NCBI RefSeq assembly: GCF_904067045.1
Contig: NZ_CAJFDC010000016.1
Location: forward strand, 1 to 64,000
Direction of reading: 5' to 3'
Length of the DNA: 64,000 bases
Source: Pseudomonas sp. FEN
GTDB lineage: Bacteria > Pseudomonadota > Gammaproteobacteria > Pseudomonadales > Pseudomonadaceae
Below the pieces are notes generated by a model. That model searched no databases and was not told where the DNA came from. It saw nothing but the letters and a program-made list of their open reading frames with translations. The position numbers were made by a program, and so were the translations under genes. Positions within the stretch are counted from its first letter, which is position 1. Each line of letters begins with the position of its first letter. Below, in pieces: positions 1 to 7,285 of this stretch.

Positions 1-520
1 AACATAACAACTTGTGCGACTAGCGAAACTTATAAGTCCGTTATCCGAAAGTACCCACCAGTACACTTAATCAATTTAGTATAGCCTAGAAAAAAACTCT
101 CACCCCAAGAAACCTTCCACCTTTGGATAAATTTGAAATATAAAGCCAGCGTTTATATTGATTATTTCATCTGCTTAAGGGTACGCTGCAAAAGCAGCCA
201 AACCTCCCACATAGCACACCGAGCACCTGCCAAAAAACTGAATGTGGCGCTGATGCCCAGGGGCAAAGACGCTTTGAGCGTTTCGCCTGCCGCAGATCTG
301 GATGGCACTGACGCACGCCTCTACGCCAGGTATCAGTACCGGTACCGTTCTAGTCAACACTTCACTGCCTTTTTCTCGACCGACTTTGACTTTGCGGGCT
401 GAAGCCTGTTCTTCAAGGCACCTTGACCTGCATTATTCGCAATAATGGCAATATGCCGCTTGACCACAGTACTTCCACTTGAAAGAATGGGCAGAACGAC
501 AATGTTGCGGTGAGTAACTT
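1..520. other. Non-coding stretch upstream of the repeat hydrolase
   Basis: I see no convincing gene here. A short open frame (133-402, plus) has no recognisable family, no clear ribosome binding site and a low-complexity appearance. The sequence looks AT-richer than most of the window, which fits an accessory region. The only structured element noticed is a 17-base palindrome at 431-447, listed separately. Confidence 0.5.
431..447. promoter_or_regulatory. 17-bp palindrome, possible operator
   Basis: The sequence CATTATTCGCAATAATG has perfect 7-base arms around CGC. It lies about 73 bases before the ATG of the hydrolase at 521, a suitable place for a repressor site. No regulator can be assigned from the sequence, and the function is an inference. 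Confidence 0.3.
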
Positions 521-1546
521 ATGCCTGCACGATTTAAACAAATAATAGCCATCTTGTGTTGTGTCATTTTACAAGGGCCAAATCCTGCCTACGCCGCGAA
601 TGAGGAGCTTGATGCTAGCAAGATGCCTGCGGCCTCCATGAATGAACGCGTGCTCAATATTCCCGGTGATAACGAGCGCCCTGTTGTCTTGCAATTGACG
701 GTACTGACCCCCAATGGTCCTGGCCCGTTTCCCTTGGTAGTGATGAATCACGGTTCCGACGGCCAAAAAAAGCCGAGGGATAATCCCCGCTACCACCTCA
801 CTTTTTCCGCCTATTATTTTCTGTCGCGCGGTTATGCCGTGGCGCTGCCCATGATGCGTGGCTTTGCCGGGTCGGGCGGGCAACTAGAGCACCATGGTTG
901 CGACTTTATATCGACCGCTATCAACAATGCCAAAGACATCCGTGCAGTCATCCAGTATATGACGGCACAACCTTACATCGATGGTCAACGTATTGTTGTT
1001 GCAGGCCAAAGTTTTGGTGGTTTCAACACATTAGCACTCGGCACGCTCAATGTCCCCAACGTCAAAGGTTTAATTAACTTTGCAGGCGGGCTCAAAGAAT
1101 CTGATTGTGCCAGCTCAGAACAGAGCATGGCCGTTGCCGCCGCCTACGACGGAGCACATACCAGCATTCCGTCAATCTGGTTTTATGGCAGCAATGACAA
1201 AGTGTTCTCTGAGTCGACCTGGCGCACTGCATATGCGGAGTATACCGCCGCAGGTGGTGCGGCCAAGTTAGTGGCGTATGGTGACTTCATGGAAGACTCG
1301 CATAATCTATTGGGTTTTCCGGAGGGGCTGGCGATTTGGGGGGCAAAAGTAGACACCTTCTTGACCCAATTGGGGCTGCCTAGCCAACTGGTCCACCCCG
1401 AGTACCTGCCCATACCCGCGCCGCCGCCGACTCGGTATGCCGCCATCGAGGATGTGGACGCCGTGCCGCTTATGAATGACCAAGAGCGACAGCAATACCG
1501 AGCGTTCTTAACCCAACCCATGCCGCGTGTTTTTTTTTATCGGTGA
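521..1546 (+). pseudogene. Secreted alpha/beta hydrolase (dienelactone hydrolase-like), 5' part of a frame-interrupted gene
   Basis: The protein begins with a signal peptide (hydrophobic residues 8-18, likely cleavage after AYA at 25). An alpha/beta hydrolase domain follows: nucleophile elbow GQSFGG (Ser164), probable acid Asp226 in GSNDK and His261 in EDSHN. After residue 300 a repeat domain starts (PPPTRYAAIEDV...), but it is cut at residue 341 by TGA. The cut lies just after a run of nine T at 1530-1538. With eight T the frame runs on into 1527-2204, giving a protein of about 560 residues with three complete repeats. It may be a true mutation, a phase-variable or slippage-corrected gene, or a sequencing error. 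Substrate unknown; probably a periplasmic or secreted esterase-type enzyme. Confidence 0.75.
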
Positions 1547-2204
1547 AAACGGTGGTGTCGCTTCTATGCACGGGGGGTTCGATCCGCTCGGAGCCGGGTT
1601 TCGCGCCTGTAAAAATAAAGGCACTAAGTGCTACCCCTATGCGGTGGATAACGAGGTGGTATGGGTGAAGCCATTATCGACACCAGCTCCGCCACCGACG
1701 CATTTCGCGGCACTCGATGACACGAATGCTGTGCCGTATATCAACGCTCAGAGCCGGCAAACTTATCAGCAGTTTTTAACAAAACGGCTTCCTCGCGCCT
1801 TTTTGATTGCAGGCGATGGCACCATGGTTTCAACACAAGGTGGTTTTGATCCGCTTGGCAGGGGATTAGCCGAATGTAAAAAAGCCGGGCGAAATTGCCG
1901 GCCCTACGCCGTGGACAATGAGGTGGTATGGGTTAAACCCGCACCAACTCCTCCGCCCACGCATTTTGCGGCACTAGAGGATGTGACGGCCATTCCCTAC
2001 CTCAACACGGTGGCCCGAGAGGGCTATCGAAAGTTTCTGGCACTTAAAAAACCGCGCGCTTTTACCATCGCCCCCGATGGCGCGTGGTATGCCTCGGCCG
2101 GCGGTAACGAACCACTGCAAGCTACTTTGGATGAATGTGCAAAAGTCCATCGAGGCTGTCGACCTTATGCGGTCGACGATGAAGTCGTATGGTCGAAAAA
2201 ATAG
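1527..2204 (+). pseudogene. 3' part of the repeat hydrolase: rest of repeat 1 plus repeats 2 and 3
   Basis: This frame continues the hydrolase after the T9 tract and has no start of its own with a ribosome binding site. It finishes repeat 1 and adds two further repeats of about 84 residues. Each repeat runs PPPTHFAAL-DD/ED, then AVPY/AIPY, a conserved FL..PRAF, GG.DPL or GG.EPL, a Cys, a second Cys after six or seven residues, and ends YAVD.EVVW. The two cysteines per repeat suggest a disulphide in an exported domain. The repeats are strongly alike, so the reading frame is under selection or was until recently. I do not recognise a named family for the repeat. Confidence 0.7.
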
Positions 2205-2388
2205 TCGACGCGAGCACCCGCTCGCGCAACCTGTACCCAACTGCCCTGCCAGAAATACGCCAGGTTGTCCGCGCTCTTGATCAAGGCGAGGATCTGCAAC
2301 TGATCCTGCTGTGACAATTCGCGCAACCAGTATCGCGCCGTGGCGCCAGCTCGCTCAGGCTGTCTGGAACTCCGTAGAAACCATCCCC
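2205..2388 (-). other. Intergenic stretch with a possible coding remnant
   Basis: On the minus strand, about 2215-2335 reads RYWLRELSQQDQLQIL followed by ALIKSADNLAYFWQGSW. This looks more protein-like than the shadow frames around it, but no start codon or ribosome binding site belongs to it. It could be the worn end of a lost gene. No family is recognised. Confidence 0.2.
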
Positions 2389-3279
2389 CTAAACCGCCAG
2401 AATGCTGCAAGGCACCTGGTAGAGGATGTGTTCGGTCGTGCTGCCCAGAAGCTTATCCAGGCCGTGAGACTGGACTCGGCCCATCACGATCACATCCACA
2501 TGATGCTCATTGGCGAACTCGCTCAACACCGAAACAGGGTGTCCCTGAATGAAATGCCGACGGTCAGAGGGCACACCATATCGACCCGCCAGCCTGAGGA
2601 ATGATTTCTTCAAATCTTCGCGCAACTGCCTGGTAAGCTCCGACAGTGTCAGACCGCCGCCGCCCATGTCTCCAAGATAGGCGGCTGAAATATCGCAGGC
2701 ATACAGCAAGTGCAACTCGGCCTCGCACTGCAAGGCGAGATCTGAAGCCTGCTTGATGATCCGCTCATTGAGCTCATTGTCCTGTGGCTTGCTGTTCGAA
2801 GCGTCCACCGCTGCCACGACCTTGCGCGGCAAGGCATGGCCACCGCCAGCAATCAGATAGACCGGTACCGGACAGTGGCGCAGCAAGCGCCAATCCAGCG
2901 GGGTGAAGAACGCACGCTTAAGTGCTGACTCATGCTGCACTTGCTTGATCAACAGATCGGGCTGCATTTCCGCGACGTGATCGAGAATGTCTTGCTGCAT
3001 GTCATCGGCCCAACTCACCTCCGCCGTCACCTCGATCCCCCTGTCACGGAGATTTTCCGCCTGCTCCTTCAGCCATTCGCGATGATCTTGCAAATGCCCG
3101 GCTCGAGCCTTTTCCCGATCGCCTTCCGCGAGCAGCGACAACATGTCCAGCGATTTAACCAAAGCGGCAATATGCAAGCTCGCACCGCTGGCCTTGGCCA
3201 GAGCCGCGGCATGGCTGATGGCCTGAGAGTGGCGCAGGGACGGGTTGATGATCAATAACAACCGCTGATACTGGCTCAT
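2389..3279 (-). CDS. Universal stress protein, tandem UspA domains
   Basis: A 296-residue protein with two Usp folds. The first (about 1-145) starts QRLLLIINPSLRHS. The second (about 150-296) starts KVVAAVDAS and carries the nucleotide-loop-like stretch VIVMGRVQSHGLDKLLGSTTE near the end, similar to the G-2x-G-9x-G(S/T) ATP-binding motif. E-type double Usp proteins are cytoplasmic and support survival under anoxia, energy stress or respiratory inhibition. A perfect Anr/Fnr box at 3402-3415, 123 bases before the start, fits induction at low oxygen. The gene is divergent from the PAPS-synthase locus and stands alone. Confidence 0.9.
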   Translation of the reverse strand: MSQYQRLLLIINPSLRHSQAISHAAALAKASGASLHIAALVKSLDMLSLLAEGDREKARAGHLQDHREWLKEQAENLRDRGIEVTAEVSWADDMQQDILDHVAEMQPDLLIKQVQHESALKRAFFTPLDWRLLRHCPVPVYLIAGGGHALPRKVVAAVDASNSKPQDNELNERIIKQASDLALQCEAELHLLYACDISAAYLGDMGGGGLTLSELTRQLREDLKKSFLRLAGRYGVPSDRRHFIQGHPVSVLSEFANEHHVDVIVMGRVQSHGLDKLLGSTTEHILYQVPCSILAV

Positions 3280-3656
3280 GATCTGGCTCCGGGCAGAAGG
3301 GGCGGCAACGCTTGCCGCTACCCAGCGACAACCTTGAGGGCCTCGCTGGCGCGGGCAATAGCGCTTTGCGTCCAGAGTCCTCCGTTGATAGCGCCTAGGC
3401 GTTGATTTATATCAAGTGCCCGCGCAAGGCAGGCGAAGTGCCGAGCCGGCTCAAACACCTCGAATTCGACGCGCGGGAAATCGGCCCGTACACCGTTGGC
3501 AGCCAGGTCAAATCCACAGAGAAACCGGTTTTTTGATAACTAAATTAATAAAAATCAATTCCGTATTGTTCTATGCGCTTCCATTGACAGCCCTTCGAGA
3601 TCAGCCCTAATCTGACTGGCATAAGGCCATCTATTATCGATATAAGGGACACGTGG
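3280..3656. other. Intergenic region between the stress gene and the sulfation locus
   Basis: No gene is supported. The region has the Anr-type box at 3402-3415 and an AT-rich patch around 3530-3570 that could hold promoter elements for either direction. The second half changes to AT-richer sequence leading into the small frame at 3657. Confidence 0.5.
3402..3415. promoter_or_regulatory. Anr/Fnr-type binding site
   Basis: TTGATTTATATCAA matches the consensus TTGAT-N4-ATCAA at every fixed position. In Pseudomonas such sites bind Anr or Dnr and activate genes when oxygen is low. It lies upstream of the divergent universal stress gene (start 3279), a type of gene known to be Anr-controlled. It is about 470 bases from the PAPS-synthase start, too far for ordinary class II activation there. 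Confidence 0.75.
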
Positions 3657-3728
3657 ATGAGCACGGACGCTGAAATACCCGAGCCTCTCCCTCCCAGCAG
3701 TGTTGTTCTGAAACCAGCTGATACCTAA
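3657..3728 (+). CDS. Possible 23-residue small protein
   Basis: ATG at 3657 follows AAGGGA with about nine bases of spacing, a good ribosome binding site. It opens a 23-codon frame, MSTDAEIPEPLPPSSVVL then KPADT, ending in TAA. The peptide is acidic and proline-rich, has no Cys or Tyr and no membrane segment, and matches nothing I recognise. A weak terminator-like hairpin follows at once. It could be a real short gene, a leader peptide, or chance. Confidence 0.3.
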   Translation: MSTDAEIPEPLPPSSVVLKPADT

Positions 3729-3734
3729 TGCACT

Positions 3735-3760
3735 CTCGCCTGCGGCGGGTGTTTGTATTT
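3735..3760 (+). terminator. Weak terminator-like hairpin
   Basis: CTCGCC-TGC-GGCGGG forms a six-pair stem (one G-T pair) with a three-base loop, followed by a T-rich but broken tail. It would end a transcript covering the small frame at 3657-3728 before the PAPS-synthase gene. The stem is short, so efficiency is doubtful. Confidence 0.35.
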
Positions 3761-3878
3761 CACTATGTCGTGTCCGAAGGAAAGCGGCAAAGTGCTCCCA
3801 AATGAGTTATAGATACACCGTGGTTTGCGCTGCGCGCTGGAACGGACCAATTCGGACGGGCAAAGGGAGACACGGATC

Positions 3879-5555
3879 ATGGAGCACTACGAAGAGAAGC
3901 ATAGAATCTCCTCCCTTCCTTTCTGGGTGCTATCGGCGAGACAGCTCTGTGATCTGGAGTTGATCGTCAACGAAGCCTTTGCCCCGCTGACCGGCTTTCT
4001 GGGCCTGGGAGATTATCTCAGCGTCGTTCACCACATGAGATTGAGCTCCGGCGCGCTGTGGCCAATGCCCATTACCCTGGATATCCCGCAGACATTGGCT
4101 GAGCAGCTGGTGCTGGGAGGCGAGTTGGCTCTACGTGATCCGGAAGGCCTTACCCTGGCCGTGCTGTCGATCGACTCCATTTACCAACCGGACCACCACA
4201 TCGAGGCGCTGCAGGTTTTTGGCACCCTGGATAAGAGCCATCCTGGCGTGGCGGCGTTGTTTCGTCAGCATGCTTTCAATGTCGGTGGCGTCATCAGGAA
4301 AGTTGACCCGGTTACGCACTATGACTTTGCTGATCTGCGGTTATCGCCCCTTCAAGTCAAACGCGAAATTGCACGTCGTGGCTGGGACGCAGTCGTCGCT
4401 TTTCAAACCCGTAACCCGATGCATTGTGCCCATATCGAATTGACACGGCGCGCCATGCAACAGGCCAATGCGGCGTTGTTGTTACAGCCGGTAGTGGGAC
4501 TGACCAGACCGGACGACATCGAATACTACACCCGGGTCAGGTGTTACAGGCACGCCTTGAAATCTTACCCCGCCGATACCGTCCTGCTGTCATTACTGCC
4601 GCTGGCCATGCGCATGGGCGGCCCCCGCGAAGCGGTTTGGCATGCACTGATTCGCAAGAATTTTGGAGCGACGCATTTTATCATCGGGCGCGATCATGCC
4701 GGCCCTGGCAGCGATCAGCACGGCAACGCATTTTATCCCCCCTACGCCGCCCAGGAATTGGCATTGGCCTATGAGCAGGAAATTGGCCTGCAGGTGCTTG
4801 CCTTTGAGGAAATGTCATATCTCAAGGAAGAGCGGCGTTATGTTCCTGCCTCGCAAGTGCCACCTGGCGCTGCCGTGTTGAGCTTGTCGGAAACAGCCGT
4901 TATAGAAAAACTGGCCAGCGGTGTCGAGATTCCCGATTGGTTCAGTACGCCCGATATCGTCGCGGAACTGCGTCAGTCATACCGCCCGAAACAGCAACAA
5001 GGTTTTGTGCTGTTCTTTACCGGACTGTCTGGCGCCGGCAAGTCCACGATCGCCAATGGCATTGCCGTGCGACTGCGCGAAGATGGCAGACGAACCGTCA
5101 GCCTGCTGGATGGCGATGTTGTCCGGCATAACCTCTCCAAGGGGCTCGGTTTCTCCAAGGAGGATCGTGAGGCCAACGTCGAGCGCATTGGTTTTGTCGC
5201 GATCGAGATCGCACGAGCCGGTGGTGTCGCGATATGCGCGTGTATTTCCCCCTATGCGAGCACGCGTCAGGTCGTTCGAGAGTTGGCCATGACGCACAAG
5301 ACGGCCTTTTTCGAGATCCACATCGCGGCGGATCTGGCCGTTTGCGAGAAGCGTGACCGAAAGGGTTTGTATGCCAAGGCGCGGGCCGGGAAGCTGCCTG
5401 GGATGACCGGGATCGACGCGCCCTACGAACCACCGCTCTGTCCCGACTTACGCATTGATACTGCCTGTTTGAGTGCGAGCCAGGCAGTAGAACTGATCAT
5501 TTCCACCTTGGTCGAACTCGGCTATCTCCCCTCCTCCATGCTGCATGTGCCCTGA
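3879..5555 (+). CDS. Bifunctional ATP sulfurylase / APS kinase (PAPS synthase)
   Basis: The 558-residue protein joins a Sat-type ATP sulfurylase (about 1-385; motif QTRNPMHCAH and GRDHAGPG) to an APS kinase (about 395-558; P-loop GLSGAGKST, DGD, LGFSKEDREANV, CISPY). It converts sulfate and ATP to APS and then PAPS in the cytoplasm. I chose ATG 3879 because AAGGGAGA lies about nine bases before it and the protein then starts MEHYEEKH; the frame is also open from 3825 without such a site. Pseudomonas normally uses CysD/CysN for assimilation, so a Sat-CysC fusion is an extra route. The sulfotransferase gene 73 bases downstream suggests PAPS is made for sulfation, not for cysteine synthesis. Confidence 0.92.
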   Translation: MEHYEEKHRISSLPFWVLSARQLCDLELIVNEAFAPLTGFLGLGDYLSVVHHMRLSSGALWPMPITLDIPQTLAEQLVLGGELALRDPEGLTLAVLSIDSIYQPDHHIEALQVFGTLDKSHPGVAALFRQHAFNVGGVIRKVDPVTHYDFADLRLSPLQVKREIARRGWDAVVAFQTRNPMHCAHIELTRRAMQQANAALLLQPVVGLTRPDDIEYYTRVRCYRHALKSYPADTVLLSLLPLAMRMGGPREAVWHALIRKNFGATHFIIGRDHAGPGSDQHGNAFYPPYAAQELALAYEQEIGLQVLAFEEMSYLKEERRYVPASQVPPGAAVLSLSETAVIEKLASGVEIPDWFSTPDIVAELRQSYRPKQQQGFVLFFTGLSGAGKSTIANGIAVRLREDGRRTVSLLDGDVVRHNLSKGLGFSKEDREANVERIGFVAIEIARAGGVAICACISPYASTRQVVRELAMTHKTAFFEIHIAADLAVCEKRDRKGLYAKARAGKLPGMTGIDAPYEPPLCPDLRIDTACLSASQAVELIISTLVELGYLPSSMLHVP

Positions 5556-5628
5556 ACCGCAATAGCTGTATGCAAGTTTGATGACCTTCCAAATATATTG
5601 AGCTCGCTGCTCTCCAAAGGAGAACGAT

Positions 5629-6684
5629 GTGAACGTCACTGACAAACCGGCGTCCAATGGCAACGCACGTCCGCGGCCCGTATTGATGATCCCCTTGCGC
5701 CGATGCGGCAGTCACGCACTGCGGCTACGTCTCAATCTGAACCCACAGTTCTATTCGCCCTATCCACTGCACCTCGCTGACTTCATGCCGATTGTCCCGC
5801 TGTACGGTGATCTTGCCGATGACAATGCCTATTTTCGCATGGTGGTCGATATTGTCGGTCTGCAGGCGGCAAGTATCGTCAAATGGCCGGGTAGCGCCTT
5901 CGATCCGGTCGATATTTTTGAGCGCGTCCGCCACGAGCCGCGAAGCGTGCATCGAATTGCCTGGGAACTGTTGTTATGTGCCGGTGAGCAGCATCAAGCG
6001 CGAGTGGTGATGGACAAGTCTCTCGACGATGTGCACTACGCCCATGAGCTCATGCAACTTTTCCCACGGATGCTGCTGCTCAACGTTGTACGCGATCCGC
6101 GCGCCCAGGTCGCCTCGATGAATCGCGCGATCATTCATGACTTTGATACATTGATCAACGCACAAACATGGGTGGCCGCGCATCGAGCGGCGCAATCCTT
6201 GATCGAGCAATATCCTGAACGCGTACTGACCATACGCTATGAAGACTTTCTTCTTAATGAAGAAGCGACCCTCAGGCAGATCTGCCATTTTTTCGAAATT
6301 GAATTCCTCGATAAAATGCTCGATATCTCCGAGTCACAGGAGGCTCGGCAGATTTCAAAAATGTCGGCGCTTTGGTCATCCAACTGCTTTGCGCCGATTA
6401 CCACCAACATTGATAAATTCAAAGGACAGCTGAAAACCCAGGAGATCGAAATTATCGAGACCCTGGCCAAGGAATTCATGTCGCGCTATGGATATGAGCC
6501 CATGACGGAGGCCAATTTCGCCTTTGACACGCATATGTCGGTGGCCGCCACCGAACGTTCAGGCGACGCCAGGAAGCTTGCCTGGCAAGACTTGGAACAG
6601 GAGAACTTCCAAGACTATATCTTGCGTCAATTCCGCGCGGACTACCTGGCGACGGTGCGCAGCCGACTCGAACGCAGCCGATAA
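5629..6684 (+). CDS. Sulfotransferase family protein
   Basis: The 351-residue protein has the two PAPS-contacting regions of sulfotransferases. An N-terminal 5'-phosphosulfate loop variant, PLRRCGSHALRLRL, lies at about 22-35, and the 3'-phosphate motif RDPRAQVASM at about 158-167. No signal peptide is seen, so it acts in the cytoplasm. GTG 5629 is the start: GGAG lies six bases upstream, and an ATG two bases earlier is followed directly by a stop. It would transfer a sulfuryl group from the PAPS made by the preceding enzyme. The acceptor is unknown: no glycosyltransferase, polyketide or peptide gene stands next to it. Conserved Arg replaces the usual Gly/Ser in part of the loop, so acceptor and rate cannot be predicted. 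Confidence 0.85.
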   Translation: MNVTDKPASNGNARPRPVLMIPLRRCGSHALRLRLNLNPQFYSPYPLHLADFMPIVPLYGDLADDNAYFRMVVDIVGLQAASIVKWPGSAFDPVDIFERVRHEPRSVHRIAWELLLCAGEQHQARVVMDKSLDDVHYAHELMQLFPRMLLLNVVRDPRAQVASMNRAIIHDFDTLINAQTWVAAHRAAQSLIEQYPERVLTIRYEDFLLNEEATLRQICHFFEIEFLDKMLDISESQEARQISKMSALWSSNCFAPITTNIDKFKGQLKTQEIEIIETLAKEFMSRYGYEPMTEANFAFDTHMSVAATERSGDARKLAWQDLEQENFQDYILRQFRADYLATVRSRLERSR

Positions 6685-6782
6685 GCCCGGCCCCTGCGCC
6701 CGACGGCTGGAGGGGATGGATAGCGGACAGGTCGAGCAAGTCGGCATACTCTCCGCTATTCCACCTCAATCCAGAGATCCCC

Positions 6783-7163
6783 ATGGCCAACCACGACCTC
6801 ACGTTCCTCCCCGACCCCGATTCGGAATCCATCTCCTCCGATGTCGCCGGTTTCGGCGGCCTGCTGGTTTCCACCCAGATCCCCACTCGTGCCGACGGCA
6901 GCCTCGAACTGGGCGACATCGCCTTGCAGAGCGAATGCACCCTGCAGGCGCTCAAGGTCGCCCTGGAGCGCGCCGGCAGTTCCATGGAGCGGGTCCTGCA
7001 CCTGACCATCTACCTCACCGACATGGCTGACCGACCTGCTTTCAATGAGGTCTACAAGCGCTTCTTCGCCAAGCCCTGGCCGGTGCGCGCCGCGGTTGGC
7101 GTAGCCGCCCTGGCGGTCGAAGGCATGCGCGTGGAAGTCACCGCGATGGCGGCCAAGGGCTGA
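6783..7163 (+). CDS. RidA/YjgF family protein
   Basis: A 126-residue protein of the Rid superfamily, which hydrolyses reactive enamine/imine intermediates in the cytoplasm. Seen in the sequence: GLLVSTQIPTRADGSLELGD near the N-terminus, and PVRAAVGVAALAVEGMRVEV near the C-terminus. The latter carries the conserved Arg (in RAAV) that binds the carboxylate in true RidA enzymes. Length is typical. It follows the sulfotransferase by 98 bases, but that gap, the change to higher GC and the common pairing with the next gene suggest a separate unit. Confidence 0.9.
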   Translation: MANHDLTFLPDPDSESISSDVAGFGGLLVSTQIPTRADGSLELGDIALQSECTLQALKVALERAGSSMERVLHLTIYLTDMADRPAFNEVYKRFFAKPWPVRAAVGVAALAVEGMRVEVTAMAAKG

Positions 7164-7285
7164 GACCGCGGCTTTATCCGGCGGTCCCGCCCGCTGAAGG
7201 GGCACCTCCGGGCAGTACACGGGTGCCGGTCAAGCGTTTCGCCGCTACAATGCACGCCTTGACCGTGAAGCCTGACTAAAAAAAC

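Noticed and set aside
133..402. Plus-strand 89-codon frame at the left edge
   Set aside because: No start signal and no family; composition does not look coding.
6718..6759. Terminator after the sulfotransferase
   Set aside because: GGATAGCGGA and TCCGCTAT can pair, but the loop is about 24 bases and no T run follows.
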